Part shown: positions 1 through 6,164 of the stretch, piece by piece
How positions within the stretch are numbered: position 1 is the first letter of the stretch
Layout: every line of letters begins with the position of its first letter
Source: an uncultured Desulfobacterium sp.
GTDB taxonomy: Bacteria; Desulfobacterota; Desulfobacteria; Desulfobacterales; Desulfobacteraceae
Assembly (NCBI GenBank): GCA_937124525.1
Contig: CAKZLA010000088.1
Coordinates: forward strand, 1 to 6,240
Direction of reading: 5' to 3'
DNA length: 6,240 nucleotides
Translations under genes and position numbers: made by a program
Notes under the pieces: generated by a model
Seen by the model: only the letters and a program-made list of their open reading frames with translations
The model's database searches: none
What the model was told of the DNA's origin: nothing

Positions 1-146
1 TCTTTGGATTTCTCAGCCAGCCGTAATTTTCTTCTGTCCATTGCCTCTTTATTACGTCGGATATCTTCCGGTGTCACAAGTTTTAAAGGGGGAACTTCGA
101 TTGATGTGTTCAAGGCAGAAGCCGGAAGTTCGGTAAAGGAAACCAT
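1..146 (-). CDS. N-terminus of an unidentified small or partial protein
   Basis: I do not recognise this gene. The minus strand is open from an ATG at 146-144 to the left edge, giving about 48 residues with the 3' end missing. Two consecutive in-frame TAG codons lie just upstream of the ATG (nine and twelve bases before it), so the start cannot be further out. The translation has a proline-rich stretch (IEVPPLKLVTPED) followed by a strongly charged, probably helical segment (IRRNKEAMDRRKLRLAEKSK). That composition is typical of real protein, while the opposite strand reads as a leucine/serine-rich antisense product. No clear Shine-Dalgarno sequence precedes the ATG; an internal TTG at 112-110 is an alternative start but has none either. 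The gene is divergent from the PilZ operon. No function can be assigned. Confidence 0.4.
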   Translation of the reverse strand, partial: MVSFTELPASALNTSIEVPPLKLVTPEDIRRNKEAMDRRKLRLAEKSK

Positions 147-279
147 TGACGGCTACTACGCAAATAAATTAAAGCGACTGGGAGAACCAGTTCATTTAAT
201 TGAAGAGTCACAGGTTTCAAAAAGGTTGCCCCATGGGCATAACTGAGGATGCTGTTTTCCGGCCCCGCTGTTAAATTAG

Positions 280-292
280 CGCCCTTTGGGCG
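280..292. other. Short GC hairpin, weak terminator-like
   Basis: CGCCC (280-284) pairs perfectly with GGGCG (288-292) around a TTT loop. On the plus strand the next bases are GGCTTCTATC, which is not a real T tract, and no plus-strand gene lies upstream. It resembles the core of a rho-independent terminator, but its role is unclear. Confidence 0.25.
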
Positions 293-346
293 GGCTTCTA
301 TCTGGCTCAATATTTTATTTCAGGTCATAATTGTATGGCATTTGTT

Positions 347-375
347 TTGTATCAAAAATTGTAAATTCCTATACT
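347..375 (+). promoter_or_regulatory. Candidate sigma70-type promoter of the signalling operon
   Basis: A -35-like TTGTAT (347-352) is separated by exactly 17 bases from a -10-like TATACT (370-375). The predicted transcript start near 382 would leave a leader of about 110 bases before the PilZ start codon. A second overlapping pair, TTGTAA (359-364) and TATAGA (383-388) with an 18-base spacer, is also possible. The assignment is by consensus only. Confidence 0.4.
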
Positions 376-415
376 ATCAAGTTATAGAGGCCCCTTTCAT
401 AAAATACGATATTCT

Positions 416-432
416 AACATGAATATCATGTT
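416..432. promoter_or_regulatory. Perfect 17-bp palindrome, possible operator
   Basis: AACATGA (416-422) and TCATGTT (426-432) are exact inverted copies around a 3-base centre (ATA). The site lies downstream of the promoter candidate and about 58 bases before the PilZ start. Size and symmetry suit a dimeric DNA-binding regulator. The regulator is unknown, and chance is possible in this AT-rich stretch. Confidence 0.3.
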
Positions 433-490
433 TTCATAACATAGCTTTGCTAAGTTGTCTCGACAGTTGCTTTCCAGGGAGGTGGTACTC

Positions 491-865
491 GTGAATAATA
501 AGAAAGAAAAAAGAGGGATTTCAAGGGCAGACTACAGCGTTGTTTGCAGGATAGTTTCACAGAACATGTCCGCTGCTTGTCATATCCGCAACTTCAGTCT
601 GACCGGATTACTTATTGATACAGACCGCAGTGATCTGCCGGAAATCGGTGAAAGGGTAACCATCATCCTTAAATATTTCTGTCCTGAAATCAAGCATTCG
701 GAGATAGACTGTGAGGTTGTTAGAATTCTGGAAGGCTCCATGGGCCTGAAGTTTGTGGCAATTGATTATGACACCTTGATGGAGCTTAAAACGATTCTTT
801 ATGAGGTGATAGGAGATTATGAAAAAATTGATATTGAAATACTCAAGCATATCGAAGAAAAATAA
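491..865 (+). CDS. PilZ-domain protein, predicted cyclic-di-GMP receptor
   Basis: A 124-residue single-domain protein. It carries both PilZ signature motifs: RxxxR as R8-G-I-S-R12 in a basic N-terminus, and [D/N]xSxxG as N34-F-S36-L-T-G39. In the PilZ family these residues bind cyclic-di-GMP, so this is probably a cytosolic receptor. No signal peptide or membrane segment is visible. I chose GTG 491 as the start because the strong ribosome binding site AGGGAGGTGG (476-485) ends five bases before it; the frame stays open to a TTG at 455, but that would place this site inside the gene. The C-terminus (about residues 95-124) is acidic and probably helical. It is the first gene of the cluster, 14 bases before the CheX fusion, so it may report cyclic-di-GMP level to that pathway. 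The output partner is not identifiable. Confidence 0.88.
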   Translation: MNNKKEKRGISRADYSVVCRIVSQNMSAACHIRNFSLTGLLIDTDRSDLPEIGERVTIILKYFCPEIKHSEIDCEVVRILEGSMGLKFVAIDYDTLMELKTILYEVIGDYEKIDIEILKHIEEK

Positions 866-879
866 GGGGGAAGTACTAC

Positions 880-1758
880 ATGTTTAATAAATATTTTGGC
901 AACTACATCCTGGCCAAAAAGGTTATTACTCCGGAACAGTTGCGGCAGGTGCTTTCCGAACAAAAATCCGTTAGAGTCAAGCTCGGTGTCCTGGCTATAG
1001 ATTCTGGATGCATGACTGCCTTCCAGGTGGATAGGGTTCATAAGCTGCAGGTGCTTCAGGATAAACGATTTGGAGAAATAGCCATTACTGAAGGCTTCCT
1101 GCGTGAAGATCAGCTCGTTGAACTGCTCTCCAGGCAGAAAACCTCGCAGATCATGCTCGGCCAGATACTGGTTGATGAAGGGATGCTCAACTACCAGCAG
1201 TACGAGAATCTCCTTGCCGATTATAAAAAAGACTCCGGATTCTCCGACAAGGAAATCGAGATTCTGAAAAGCAACAATACCGATGCCGTAGTTAAGCTCT
1301 TTCTCGACACCGTCAGGGGGGAACAGGCTGAGCTTTTTGGTGAATATGTCGAACTTTTCATACGAAATGTTGTTCGCTTCATCGACAGCGAAGTCATTAT
1401 AGATAAACCATACCTGGCCGACAGCTACCAGTATAGCAACTTCGCCAGCCAGGAGATTACCGGAGACAGGACCATTGAAACCGGAATCAGCGCAGGAGAG
1501 CAGGTCTGCATTAAGTTTGCCTCAATCTATGCTGAGGAAGAGCTAAAGAGCGTCGATGAGATGGTCAGGGATTCGATTGGCGAGTTCATGAACAGTCAGA
1601 ACGGTCTCTTCGTCTCGAACCTCTTCCATAAAGGCATCAACTGTGATCTGAAGCCACAGCAGTTTACCCAGGACGGAACTGTGACCCAAAAAAAGCAGCT
1701 CTTCGTCCTGCCCTGCGAGCTGAACTTTGGCAAATTCGATATCATTTTTAATAGATAA
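880..1758 (+). CDS. MshEN-like repeat protein fused to a CheX-type phosphatase domain
   Basis: A 292-residue, probably cytosolic protein in two halves. Residues 6-115 contain four copies of a motif of about 25 residues, roughly [LF]GxxxxxxGxxxxxQLxxLLxxQ, starting near 6, 35, 64 and 93 (for example RFGEIAITEGFL and MLGQILVDEGML). This matches the T2SSE_N/MshEN fold seen at the N-terminus of GspE/PilB-type ATPases, where it can bind cyclic-di-GMP. Residues about 136-292 match CheX in length and contain the catalytic signature DSIGEFMN (E235, N238), followed by an NG step (N241-G242). CheX/CheC phosphatases use that Glu/Asn pair to hydrolyse phospho-aspartate on CheY. The adjacent receiver is the obvious substrate (inference). 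The ATG follows ribosome binding site AAGGGGGAAG (864-873), 14 bases after the PilZ stop. The CheX assignment is by motif and length; overall identity to characterised CheX looks low. Confidence 0.78.
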   Translation: MFNKYFGNYILAKKVITPEQLRQVLSEQKSVRVKLGVLAIDSGCMTAFQVDRVHKLQVLQDKRFGEIAITEGFLREDQLVELLSRQKTSQIMLGQILVDEGMLNYQQYENLLADYKKDSGFSDKEIEILKSNNTDAVVKLFLDTVRGEQAELFGEYVELFIRNVVRFIDSEVIIDKPYLADSYQYSNFASQEITGDRTIETGISAGEQVCIKFASIYAEEELKSVDEMVRDSIGEFMNSQNGLFVSNLFHKGINCDLKPQQFTQDGTVTQKKQLFVLPCELNFGKFDIIFNR

Positions 1759-1772
1759 CACACGGTGGAATC

Positions 1773-2138
1773 ATGGGAAAAATACTCATCATAGATGACT
1801 CAGGGATGTCGAGAAAAAAATTGAGGAATATTTTGGATAGCAGCAATCACCAAGTGGTCGGTGAGGCACAGGATGGGATCGAGGGTGTGGAGCAGTTCAA
1901 GGAGCTGGCTCCCGACCTGGTCACTCTGGACGTTACCATGCCCAACATGGACGGGCTCCAGTGCCTCAAGGAAATCCTCGCCGTGGATGAGAATGCCAAG
2001 GTGGTTATGATTTCAGCTCTGGGCAAAGGGGACACCATGCTTGAGGCATTGAATCTGGGGGCCGCCAACTACATCACCAAACCTTTTGAAAAAAAGCATG
2101 TGCTGGATACAATGAACGACGCCTTGAATAACGAATAA
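1773..2138 (+). CDS. Single-domain CheY-like response regulator
   Basis: A 121-residue protein that is a receiver domain only, with no output domain. All conserved positions are present: the acidic pair D8-D9 in KILIIDDS, phosphoacceptor D53 in LVTLDVTMPNMDG, the Thr/Ser switch residue S81 in MISALG, the aromatic switch Y100, and K103 in the KPF motif. It should bind magnesium and accept phosphate at D53, then act by protein-protein contact like CheY. The likely donor is the Hpt-containing kinase encoded next, and the likely phosphatase is the CheX fusion just upstream. A ribosome binding site GGTGGA precedes the ATG, which lies 14 bases after the previous stop. Whether it targets a flagellar motor, a pilus or an enzyme cannot be told here, so I do not give it a che symbol. 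Confidence 0.93.
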   Translation: MGKILIIDDSGMSRKKLRNILDSSNHQVVGEAQDGIEGVEQFKELAPDLVTLDVTMPNMDGLQCLKEILAVDENAKVVMISALGKGDTMLEALNLGAANYITKPFEKKHVLDTMNDALNNE

Positions 2139-2190
2139 CGACTAACGGGTTTGGGCAGATAAGATTTGTCAGAGGTTTTGGAGAACACCA

Positions 2191-4131
2191 ATGAATGACA
2201 CTGTAGCTTGCCTTGTTGAAGAGGTGAATGTGTTTTCCGTATACGAACAAGGAAACACCATCCACAAACATTTCGAGACAAAACCTGCCTCAAACGGGGT
2301 GGTCGTAATGGATGACAATCACAACCCCATTGGTCTGATCATGAGGACCCATTTCTATCAGATTATCGGTACGCTATTCGGGTATTCGATTTACATGAAC
2401 AGGCCAATTGAACTTATTATGAAAAAGGAAATACTCAGTCTGGACATTGGCCTGGACCTGGCCCACTTCGGTTTTCAGGCGATGAATAGAGATGAGAATA
2501 ATATTTACGATTTTGTTATCATAACGAAAAAGGGGAGATACCACGGCATCGTCAGCATCAGCAAATTTCTTGTCGCGATGTCGGAGATCAAACAGCGGGA
2601 AATCGAACTGCTCAACGAACAGCAAAGAATTCTGGAAGAGGCCCATGAGAAAGAAAAAAGCCTTCGTCAGGAGATCGAGACCAAAAACGAATCAATAAAA
2701 AAACTGTTGGATAATGCAGACCAGGGCTTTCTGTCATTTCATGAGGACTTCATTGTTTATCAGGAGCACAGCAGCGTATGCAATGAGATTTTCCAGACGA
2801 CTATCGCGCATCGTCATTTCGGTAATTTAATGAAGGACTACCTTGATGCCAGACTGCACTCCCTGCTGACAGAGACCCTGGATAGTCTGTTCAACCAAAA
2901 AAACAAGGTAAGAGCGAAGGTATACCTCAAGCTCTTGCCCACCGAATTCAAGGCCCATGATAAGTTCATCAGAGTCAACTATAAATTGATATCGTTCAAA
3001 CCCCAAAAAATTCTGATGGTCATCCTGACCGACATCACTGACAAAAAGGCGCTGGAAAAGAAGAACCAGGAGGAAAAAAACAATATGAAACTGGTTCTAT
3101 CTGCCTTGAACTCAAAAACGGAGATGCTCAACGCCATTGATGAGGCGAACACCCTCTTCTCAGACGATATCCACCAGATTTTCGAGAGTGAAACTTCTTT
3201 TGAGGATATAATTGGAGAAATTTTTCGGATCGTTCATACAATGAAAGGCGATTTCGCCCTTCGCCTGATGCACAATACCGCGGTCAACCTCCATATTATT
3301 GAGGACAAACTTTCGGGTATGCTCAACAGCCGGAAGGGGCAACCGCCCCTGGACGAATTGAAAAACCTGATGCTTAATATCAACGTAGAAGACATCCTCA
3401 GGGAAGACTTGGCCATCATCCGGGGCTTTTTAGGCAACGACTTCTTTGAATCCGACAAGAGAATCACCATCAGTTCAGAACGGTTTGAAAGCCTACTCAC
3501 CCTTATAGAATCCAAGTTTTCCGGCGAGGATAAATCCTTTCTGGTCAACACCATTCAGGAACTTACCTACCCGTCACTCAACTCCATCCTGAGTGGCTAC
3601 AACGAATACATCCAGATCCTCGCCCTCAAACTCGACAAGACTATCTCCGAATTCGAAGTGACCGGCGATACGGTCTTTATCAATCGCCAACTCTATTCGG
3701 GGTTTTTAAAATCCATGATCCATATTTTCAGAAACCTTGTCGACCACGGTATCGAAAGCCCTGAAGAAAGGGTGGAGAAAGGTAAGGAGGAGAGCGGCAA
3801 GATCCAATGTGGTATCCATAAAAACTCTGGGGATTTCGTCCTGAAAATATCAGATGACGGCAAGGGAATAGATACGGATGTTATTGTAAAAATAGCGGAA
3901 TCTAAAGGAATCTACACTCCTGAACAGGTCAAAAATCTGTCTAAGCGGGAAATAATCAATACCATTTTTGCAGATTCCTTTTCCACCAAAAATAAAGTTA
4001 GCATGCTCTCCGGTCGGGGTGTTGGACTTTCAGCCATGCGTAAGGAAGTCGAGGCCATCAATGGTTCCATCGAAGCCATATCGGCGCTGAACGAAGGAAC
4101 ATGTTTTCGGATTACTCTTCCCTATTGCTGA
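2191..4131 (+). CDS. CheA-like histidine kinase with CBS pair, PAS-like region, Hpt and HATPase
   Basis: A 646-residue protein with no membrane segment. Residues about 25-130 look like a CBS-domain pair (NGVVVMDDNHNPIGLIMR, later YDFVIITKKGRYHGIVSI). A charged coiled coil follows (about 131-172), then a PAS-like region (about 173-285, ending in LMVILTDITDKKALEKK). An Hpt domain (about 310-410) has the HxxKG motif at H349-T-M-K352-G. The catalytic domain (about 455-646) has N-box HIFRNLVDHGIE (N515, H519), G1 box D555-D-G-K-G, a CheA-style FADSFSTK loop, and G2 box GRGVGLSAM (608-616). It should bind ATP, phosphorylate H349 and transfer to the upstream receiver (inference). The CheW-like P5 domain of true CheA is absent, so coupling to chemoreceptors is unlikely; the CBS and PAS regions are the probable inputs. 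Ribosome binding site GGAGA (2180-2184) supports the start, 52 bases after the receiver gene. Confidence 0.88.
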   Translation: MNDTVACLVEEVNVFSVYEQGNTIHKHFETKPASNGVVVMDDNHNPIGLIMRTHFYQIIGTLFGYSIYMNRPIELIMKKEILSLDIGLDLAHFGFQAMNRDENNIYDFVIITKKGRYHGIVSISKFLVAMSEIKQREIELLNEQQRILEEAHEKEKSLRQEIETKNESIKKLLDNADQGFLSFHEDFIVYQEHSSVCNEIFQTTIAHRHFGNLMKDYLDARLHSLLTETLDSLFNQKNKVRAKVYLKLLPTEFKAHDKFIRVNYKLISFKPQKILMVILTDITDKKALEKKNQEEKNNMKLVLSALNSKTEMLNAIDEANTLFSDDIHQIFESETSFEDIIGEIFRIVHTMKGDFALRLMHNTAVNLHIIEDKLSGMLNSRKGQPPLDELKNLMLNINVEDILREDLAIIRGFLGNDFFESDKRITISSERFESLLTLIESKFSGEDKSFLVNTIQELTYPSLNSILSGYNEYIQILALKLDKTISEFEVTGDTVFINRQLYSGFLKSMIHIFRNLVDHGIESPEERVEKGKEESGKIQCGIHKNSGDFVLKISDDGKGIDTDVIVKIAESKGIYTPEQVKNLSKREIINTIFADSFSTKNKVSMLSGRGVGLSAMRKEVEAINGSIEAISALNEGTCFRITLPYC

Positions 4132-4181
4132 GTTGATAAGAAATCATTTTTTCTGGGCACTCGAAAATAAGAATATTACGC

Positions 4182-4207
4182 AAAAAATGAACTGAGCACA
4201 TTTTTTT
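4182..4207 (+). terminator. Candidate terminator of the signalling operon, A/T hairpin
   Basis: AAAAAATG (4182-4189) pairs perfectly with CATTTTTT (4199-4206) around a 9-base loop, about 50 bases past the kinase stop. A run of seven T (4201-4207) could serve as the U tract, but the stem is nearly all A-T and weak. A second weak possibility is TGAT/ATCA (4134-4146) followed by six T. Confidence 0.3.
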
Positions 4208-4298
4208 AACGCTAATCCGCGATGAGCCAAATGATATTGACCAAAATCGGAATCTTTACCATGAAAATGCGACATCCTTCATACGAGGCTAAAAGTAG

Positions 4299-4357
4299 TT
4301 GACACTTTTTTATACAGGATTTCCCCAAAATGTGTATTCAGCGTCAGAAAGTGTCAA
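4299..4357. repeat. Inverted repeat pair with TTGACACTTT arms
   Basis: TTGACACTTT (4299-4308) and AAAGTGTCAA (4348-4357) are exact 10-bp inverted copies separated by 39 bases. The GACACTTT core also occurs in the arms of the 4751-4860 unit. TTGACA here equals a -35 consensus, but no -10 sits at the right distance. Confidence 0.5.
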
Positions 4358-4470
4358 AAGGCAAATTCTCCTGGATCTGCCGGAACTTGAAACCTACATC
4401 TGGAGGCCATGTCCTGGACCATGCTGGGCGGTGCGTCCATATCCCCGGTCAATGCAAAACAATTTATAAA

Positions 4471-4509
4471 GATGTTCATAAGATGTTCATAAAAAGACAG
4501 TTATGAACA
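4471..4509. repeat. Tandem 11-bp repeat plus inverted copy
   Basis: GATGTTCATAA occurs twice head to tail (4471-4481 and 4482-4492). The second copy can pair with a following inverted copy: TGTTCATAA (4484-4492) with TTATGAACA (4501-4509), a 9-bp stem around an 8-base loop, followed by CATTTTT. It could be a protein-binding cluster or a weak A/T-rich hairpin. Confidence 0.5.
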
Positions 4510-4750
4510 CATTTTTAATATCAATACAAAACCCACTCTTTTTAATCATAAAATTATATCAATTCAAGCAAATTTAATAAGTAGATTATTCTTTTAATAT
4601 CATGGCTTTATAACTTTTATAAGTTTATCAACACGCCTTATTATGAATTATTAAAAAGAATTACTATTTAAAAAACCAAACAAAAAATTTTCATTCAAAA
4701 TCGGCAAGGCTTCCCTGAGTCTTTAACCAGGGGTGTTGAGCAGATAATAA

Positions 4751-4860
4751 CACTACAGCGACACTTTGCTTACTTCACTAAAATCGAGTATTGAAAGGTG
4801 GGGAAACGCGTTTTAGAATCCTCTCCAAACAGGGTGGTTAATGAAAGTGTCGCTGTAGTG
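4751..4860. mobile_element. 110-bp MITE-like unit with perfect 17-bp terminal inverted repeats
   Basis: CACTACAGCGACACTTT (4751-4767) and AAAGTGTCGCTGTAGTG (4844-4860) are exact inverted copies flanking 76 bases with no coding capacity. The unit is bordered directly by ATAA on both sides (4747-4750 and 4861-4864), a possible 4-bp target duplication. Short length, perfect ends and flanking duplication are typical of a miniature inverted-repeat element mobilised by a transposase elsewhere. It lies 40 bases past the aminotransferase stop. The ATAA match is weak evidence because the surroundings are AT-rich, and a large cruciform or a regulatory structure is the alternative. I do not assign an IS family. 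Confidence 0.45.
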
Positions 4861-4900
4861 ATAATGAAGTTCAGGAAACCCCAAAAAAAGGAATCTTCAC

Positions 4901-6085
4901 TTATTCCATCTGTCGGATGGCCTGGCCCAACTTTTCAACTGCCCGCTCCAGGGTGGGCACGTCTGCCATGGTATAGTTGAGGCGCATGGTTTCCCCGCCC
5001 TGGTCCGGGTCTGTGTAGAAGAATTTGCCTGGCACAAATGCCACCCCGTTTTCAATGGCCTTGCGGTAAAGTGCCAGGCCATCGAGTCCCTTGGGCCCGG
5101 TGACCCAAAGGAACATGCCCCCGTCGGACGGGGAGACCTTGAAATTTTGGGGCAGATGCCGGGATAGAGCATCCATCATGGCCTTTTGCCGGGGTTTGTA
5201 CAGGCCGATGATCTTTGGCAACTGGGTTGCCAGGTAGTTGCCAGCAAGGTATTCCGCAGCCAAGGCCTGGTTGAAGGTGGAGGTGTGGAGGTCCACGCCC
5301 TGTTTGACCAGTACCAGCCACTGCCGCAGAAATTTTGGGGCTGCGTAGAAACCGATGCGCAATCCCGGGGCAAAGACCTTGGATAGGGTGGATATATAAA
5401 TGACATGATCCGGGGCCATGGTCTTAATGGGGGGCAGGTCCTGTCCTGCATACCGCAGGGCGGAATAAGGGTCGTCCTCAATGAGCAGGACGTTATGGGC
5501 CTGGATGATTCGGGCGATTTCCCTGCGCCGTTCCAGAGTCAGGCTCCTGCCTGTGGGATTCTGAAAGGTGGGCACAAGATAGATAAACTTAATATCATGG
5601 GTTTTCAAGGTTTCTTCCAGGGATTCCGGTATCAGACCCTGTTCATCGGTTTCCATGGCAATGTAGGAAGGTTCGTAGGGATTGAAGGCGGAGATGGCCC
5701 CGAGATAGGTGGGGGATTCCAGGGCGATCTTGTCTCCTTTGTCGATCATGAGTTTGGCAACTGCATCCAGTACCCCCTGGGAGCCTGAGGTGATATTCAC
5801 GGCCTCGGGGGGTATGGTAATGCCACGGCCTTCCAGAAGGACGGAAATCTGTTCCCGTAAGGGTATGAACCCCTCTGTGAGGTCGTATTGAAAGGCCTGG
5901 GATCCGTGGGTTGAAATCACCCGGGTAGTGAGTTCTTCAAATATATCCATGGGAAAGCTCTCTGGAGACGGAATGCCGCCAGCCAGGGAGATGATGCCGG
6001 GATCGGCCACTACCTTGAGAATTTCTCGTATGGCGTTGGTTTGCATAAGCCGGGTCCGGCTGGCCAGAAGGCGTTGATAGTCCAT
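4901..6085 (-). CDS. PLP-dependent class I/II aminotransferase, 2-aminoadipate/LysN-like
   Basis: A 394-residue fold-type I aminotransferase, probably a cytosolic homodimer, moving an amino group between an amino acid and a 2-oxo acid through pyridoxal phosphate. Visible family motifs: SLAGGIPSPESFP near residue 33; phosphate-site S100-G-S-Q; Y127 region ESPTYLGA; FQNPTG with N176; D204 and Y207 in LIEDDPYSALRY, contacting the cofactor ring and hydroxyl; Schiff-base lysine K236 in STLSKVFAPGLRIGF; and substrate-carboxylate arginine R368 in MRLNY. Length and start match the LysN/2-aminoadipate transaminase group, which is also the catalytic half of MocR regulators; the GntR-type DNA-binding domain is absent. 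Exact substrate cannot be read from sequence; aromatic, aminoadipate or branched-chain substrates are possible. AAGGA six bases before the ATG supports the start. The gene is GC-richer than the signalling operon and convergent with it. Confidence 0.93.
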   Translation of the reverse strand: MDYQRLLASRTRLMQTNAIREILKVVADPGIISLAGGIPSPESFPMDIFEELTTRVISTHGSQAFQYDLTEGFIPLREQISVLLEGRGITIPPEAVNITSGSQGVLDAVAKLMIDKGDKIALESPTYLGAISAFNPYEPSYIAMETDEQGLIPESLEETLKTHDIKFIYLVPTFQNPTGRSLTLERRREIARIIQAHNVLLIEDDPYSALRYAGQDLPPIKTMAPDHVIYISTLSKVFAPGLRIGFYAAPKFLRQWLVLVKQGVDLHTSTFNQALAAEYLAGNYLATQLPKIIGLYKPRQKAMMDALSRHLPQNFKVSPSDGGMFLWVTGPKGLDGLALYRKAIENGVAFVPGKFFYTDPDQGGETMRLNYTMADVPTLERAVEKLGQAIRQME

Positions 6086-6115
6086 GTTTTTTCCTTTTTA
6101 TTATTTTTTTTATAT

Positions 6116-6152
6116 GAAACTCCGTCCAACAGGCTTTAATGATTGGAGTTTC
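6116..6152. repeat. Inverted repeat upstream of the aminotransferase
   Basis: GAAACTCC (6116-6123) and GGAGTTTC (6145-6152) are exact 8-bp inverted copies separated by 21 bases. The pair starts about 30 bases upstream of the aminotransferase start codon, where an operator or leader structure could lie. Neither strand has a T tract after it, so it is not an obvious terminator. Confidence 0.4.
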
Positions 6153-6164
6153 GATATTTGTTGT

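Larger units (their letters stand above)
147..490. other. Divergent intergenic region
   Basis: This spacer separates the leftward partial gene from the rightward signalling operon. I find no convincing coding region in it. From about 300 onward it is AT-rich and holds the promoter candidate and the palindrome listed separately. The part from 147 to 300 contains only a short GC hairpin. Confidence 0.6.
4132..4900. other. Convergent intergenic region with repeats
   Basis: This spacer of 769 bases lies between the 3' ends of the kinase and the aminotransferase. I see no convincing gene. It contains an A/T hairpin (4182-4206), an inverted repeat pair (4299-4357), a more GC-rich patch (about 4358-4453) with short conflicting frames on both strands, a tandem and inverted repeat cluster (4471-4509), a very AT-rich stretch (about 4500-4700), and a 110-bp unit with inverted ends (4751-4860). 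The mosaic look suggests decayed mobile DNA, but no transposase can be recognised. Confidence 0.6.

Noticed and set aside
4..246. Plus-strand frame starting with TTG at the left edge, 80 residues
   Set aside because: It starts with TTG without a ribosome binding site and its first half reads like the antisense of the better minus-strand frame. Leucine/serine-rich composition and no recognisable motif.
110..310. Minus-strand frame of 66 residues in the left spacer
   Set aside because: It runs through the GC hairpin at 280-292, has no ribosome binding site and no protein-like pattern, and its 3' end overlaps the start of the preferred minus-strand gene.
336..351. Sigma54-like promoter, TGGCA-n-TTGT
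   Set aside because: The GG is present with 10-base spacing, but the invariant GC of the -12 element is GT here. The overlapping sigma70 pair is the better match.
455..490. Upstream TTG extension of the PilZ gene
   Set aside because: The extension would place the strong AGGGAGGTGG ribosome binding site inside the gene; GTG 491 is at the right distance from it and puts the RxxxR motif near the N-terminus as usual.
4354..4479. Minus-strand frame of 41 residues in the GC-richer patch, possibly the tail of a transposase
   Set aside because: Plus-strand frames across the same patch are equally open, there is no ribosome binding site and no family motif is recognised. It could be a remnant, but it cannot be supported.
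4471..4509. CRISPR-like array
   Set aside because: Only two 11-bp copies lie directly end to end, with no spacers and no cas genes.
4713..4732. CCCTG/CAGGG hairpin as the aminotransferase terminator
   Set aside because: The stem is only 5 bp, no T tract follows on the minus strand, and it lies about 170 bases past the stop codon.
4798..4980. Plus-strand frame of 60 residues
   Set aside because: It starts inside the inverted-repeat unit and runs antisense into the aminotransferase 3' end; the aminotransferase reading is unambiguous.
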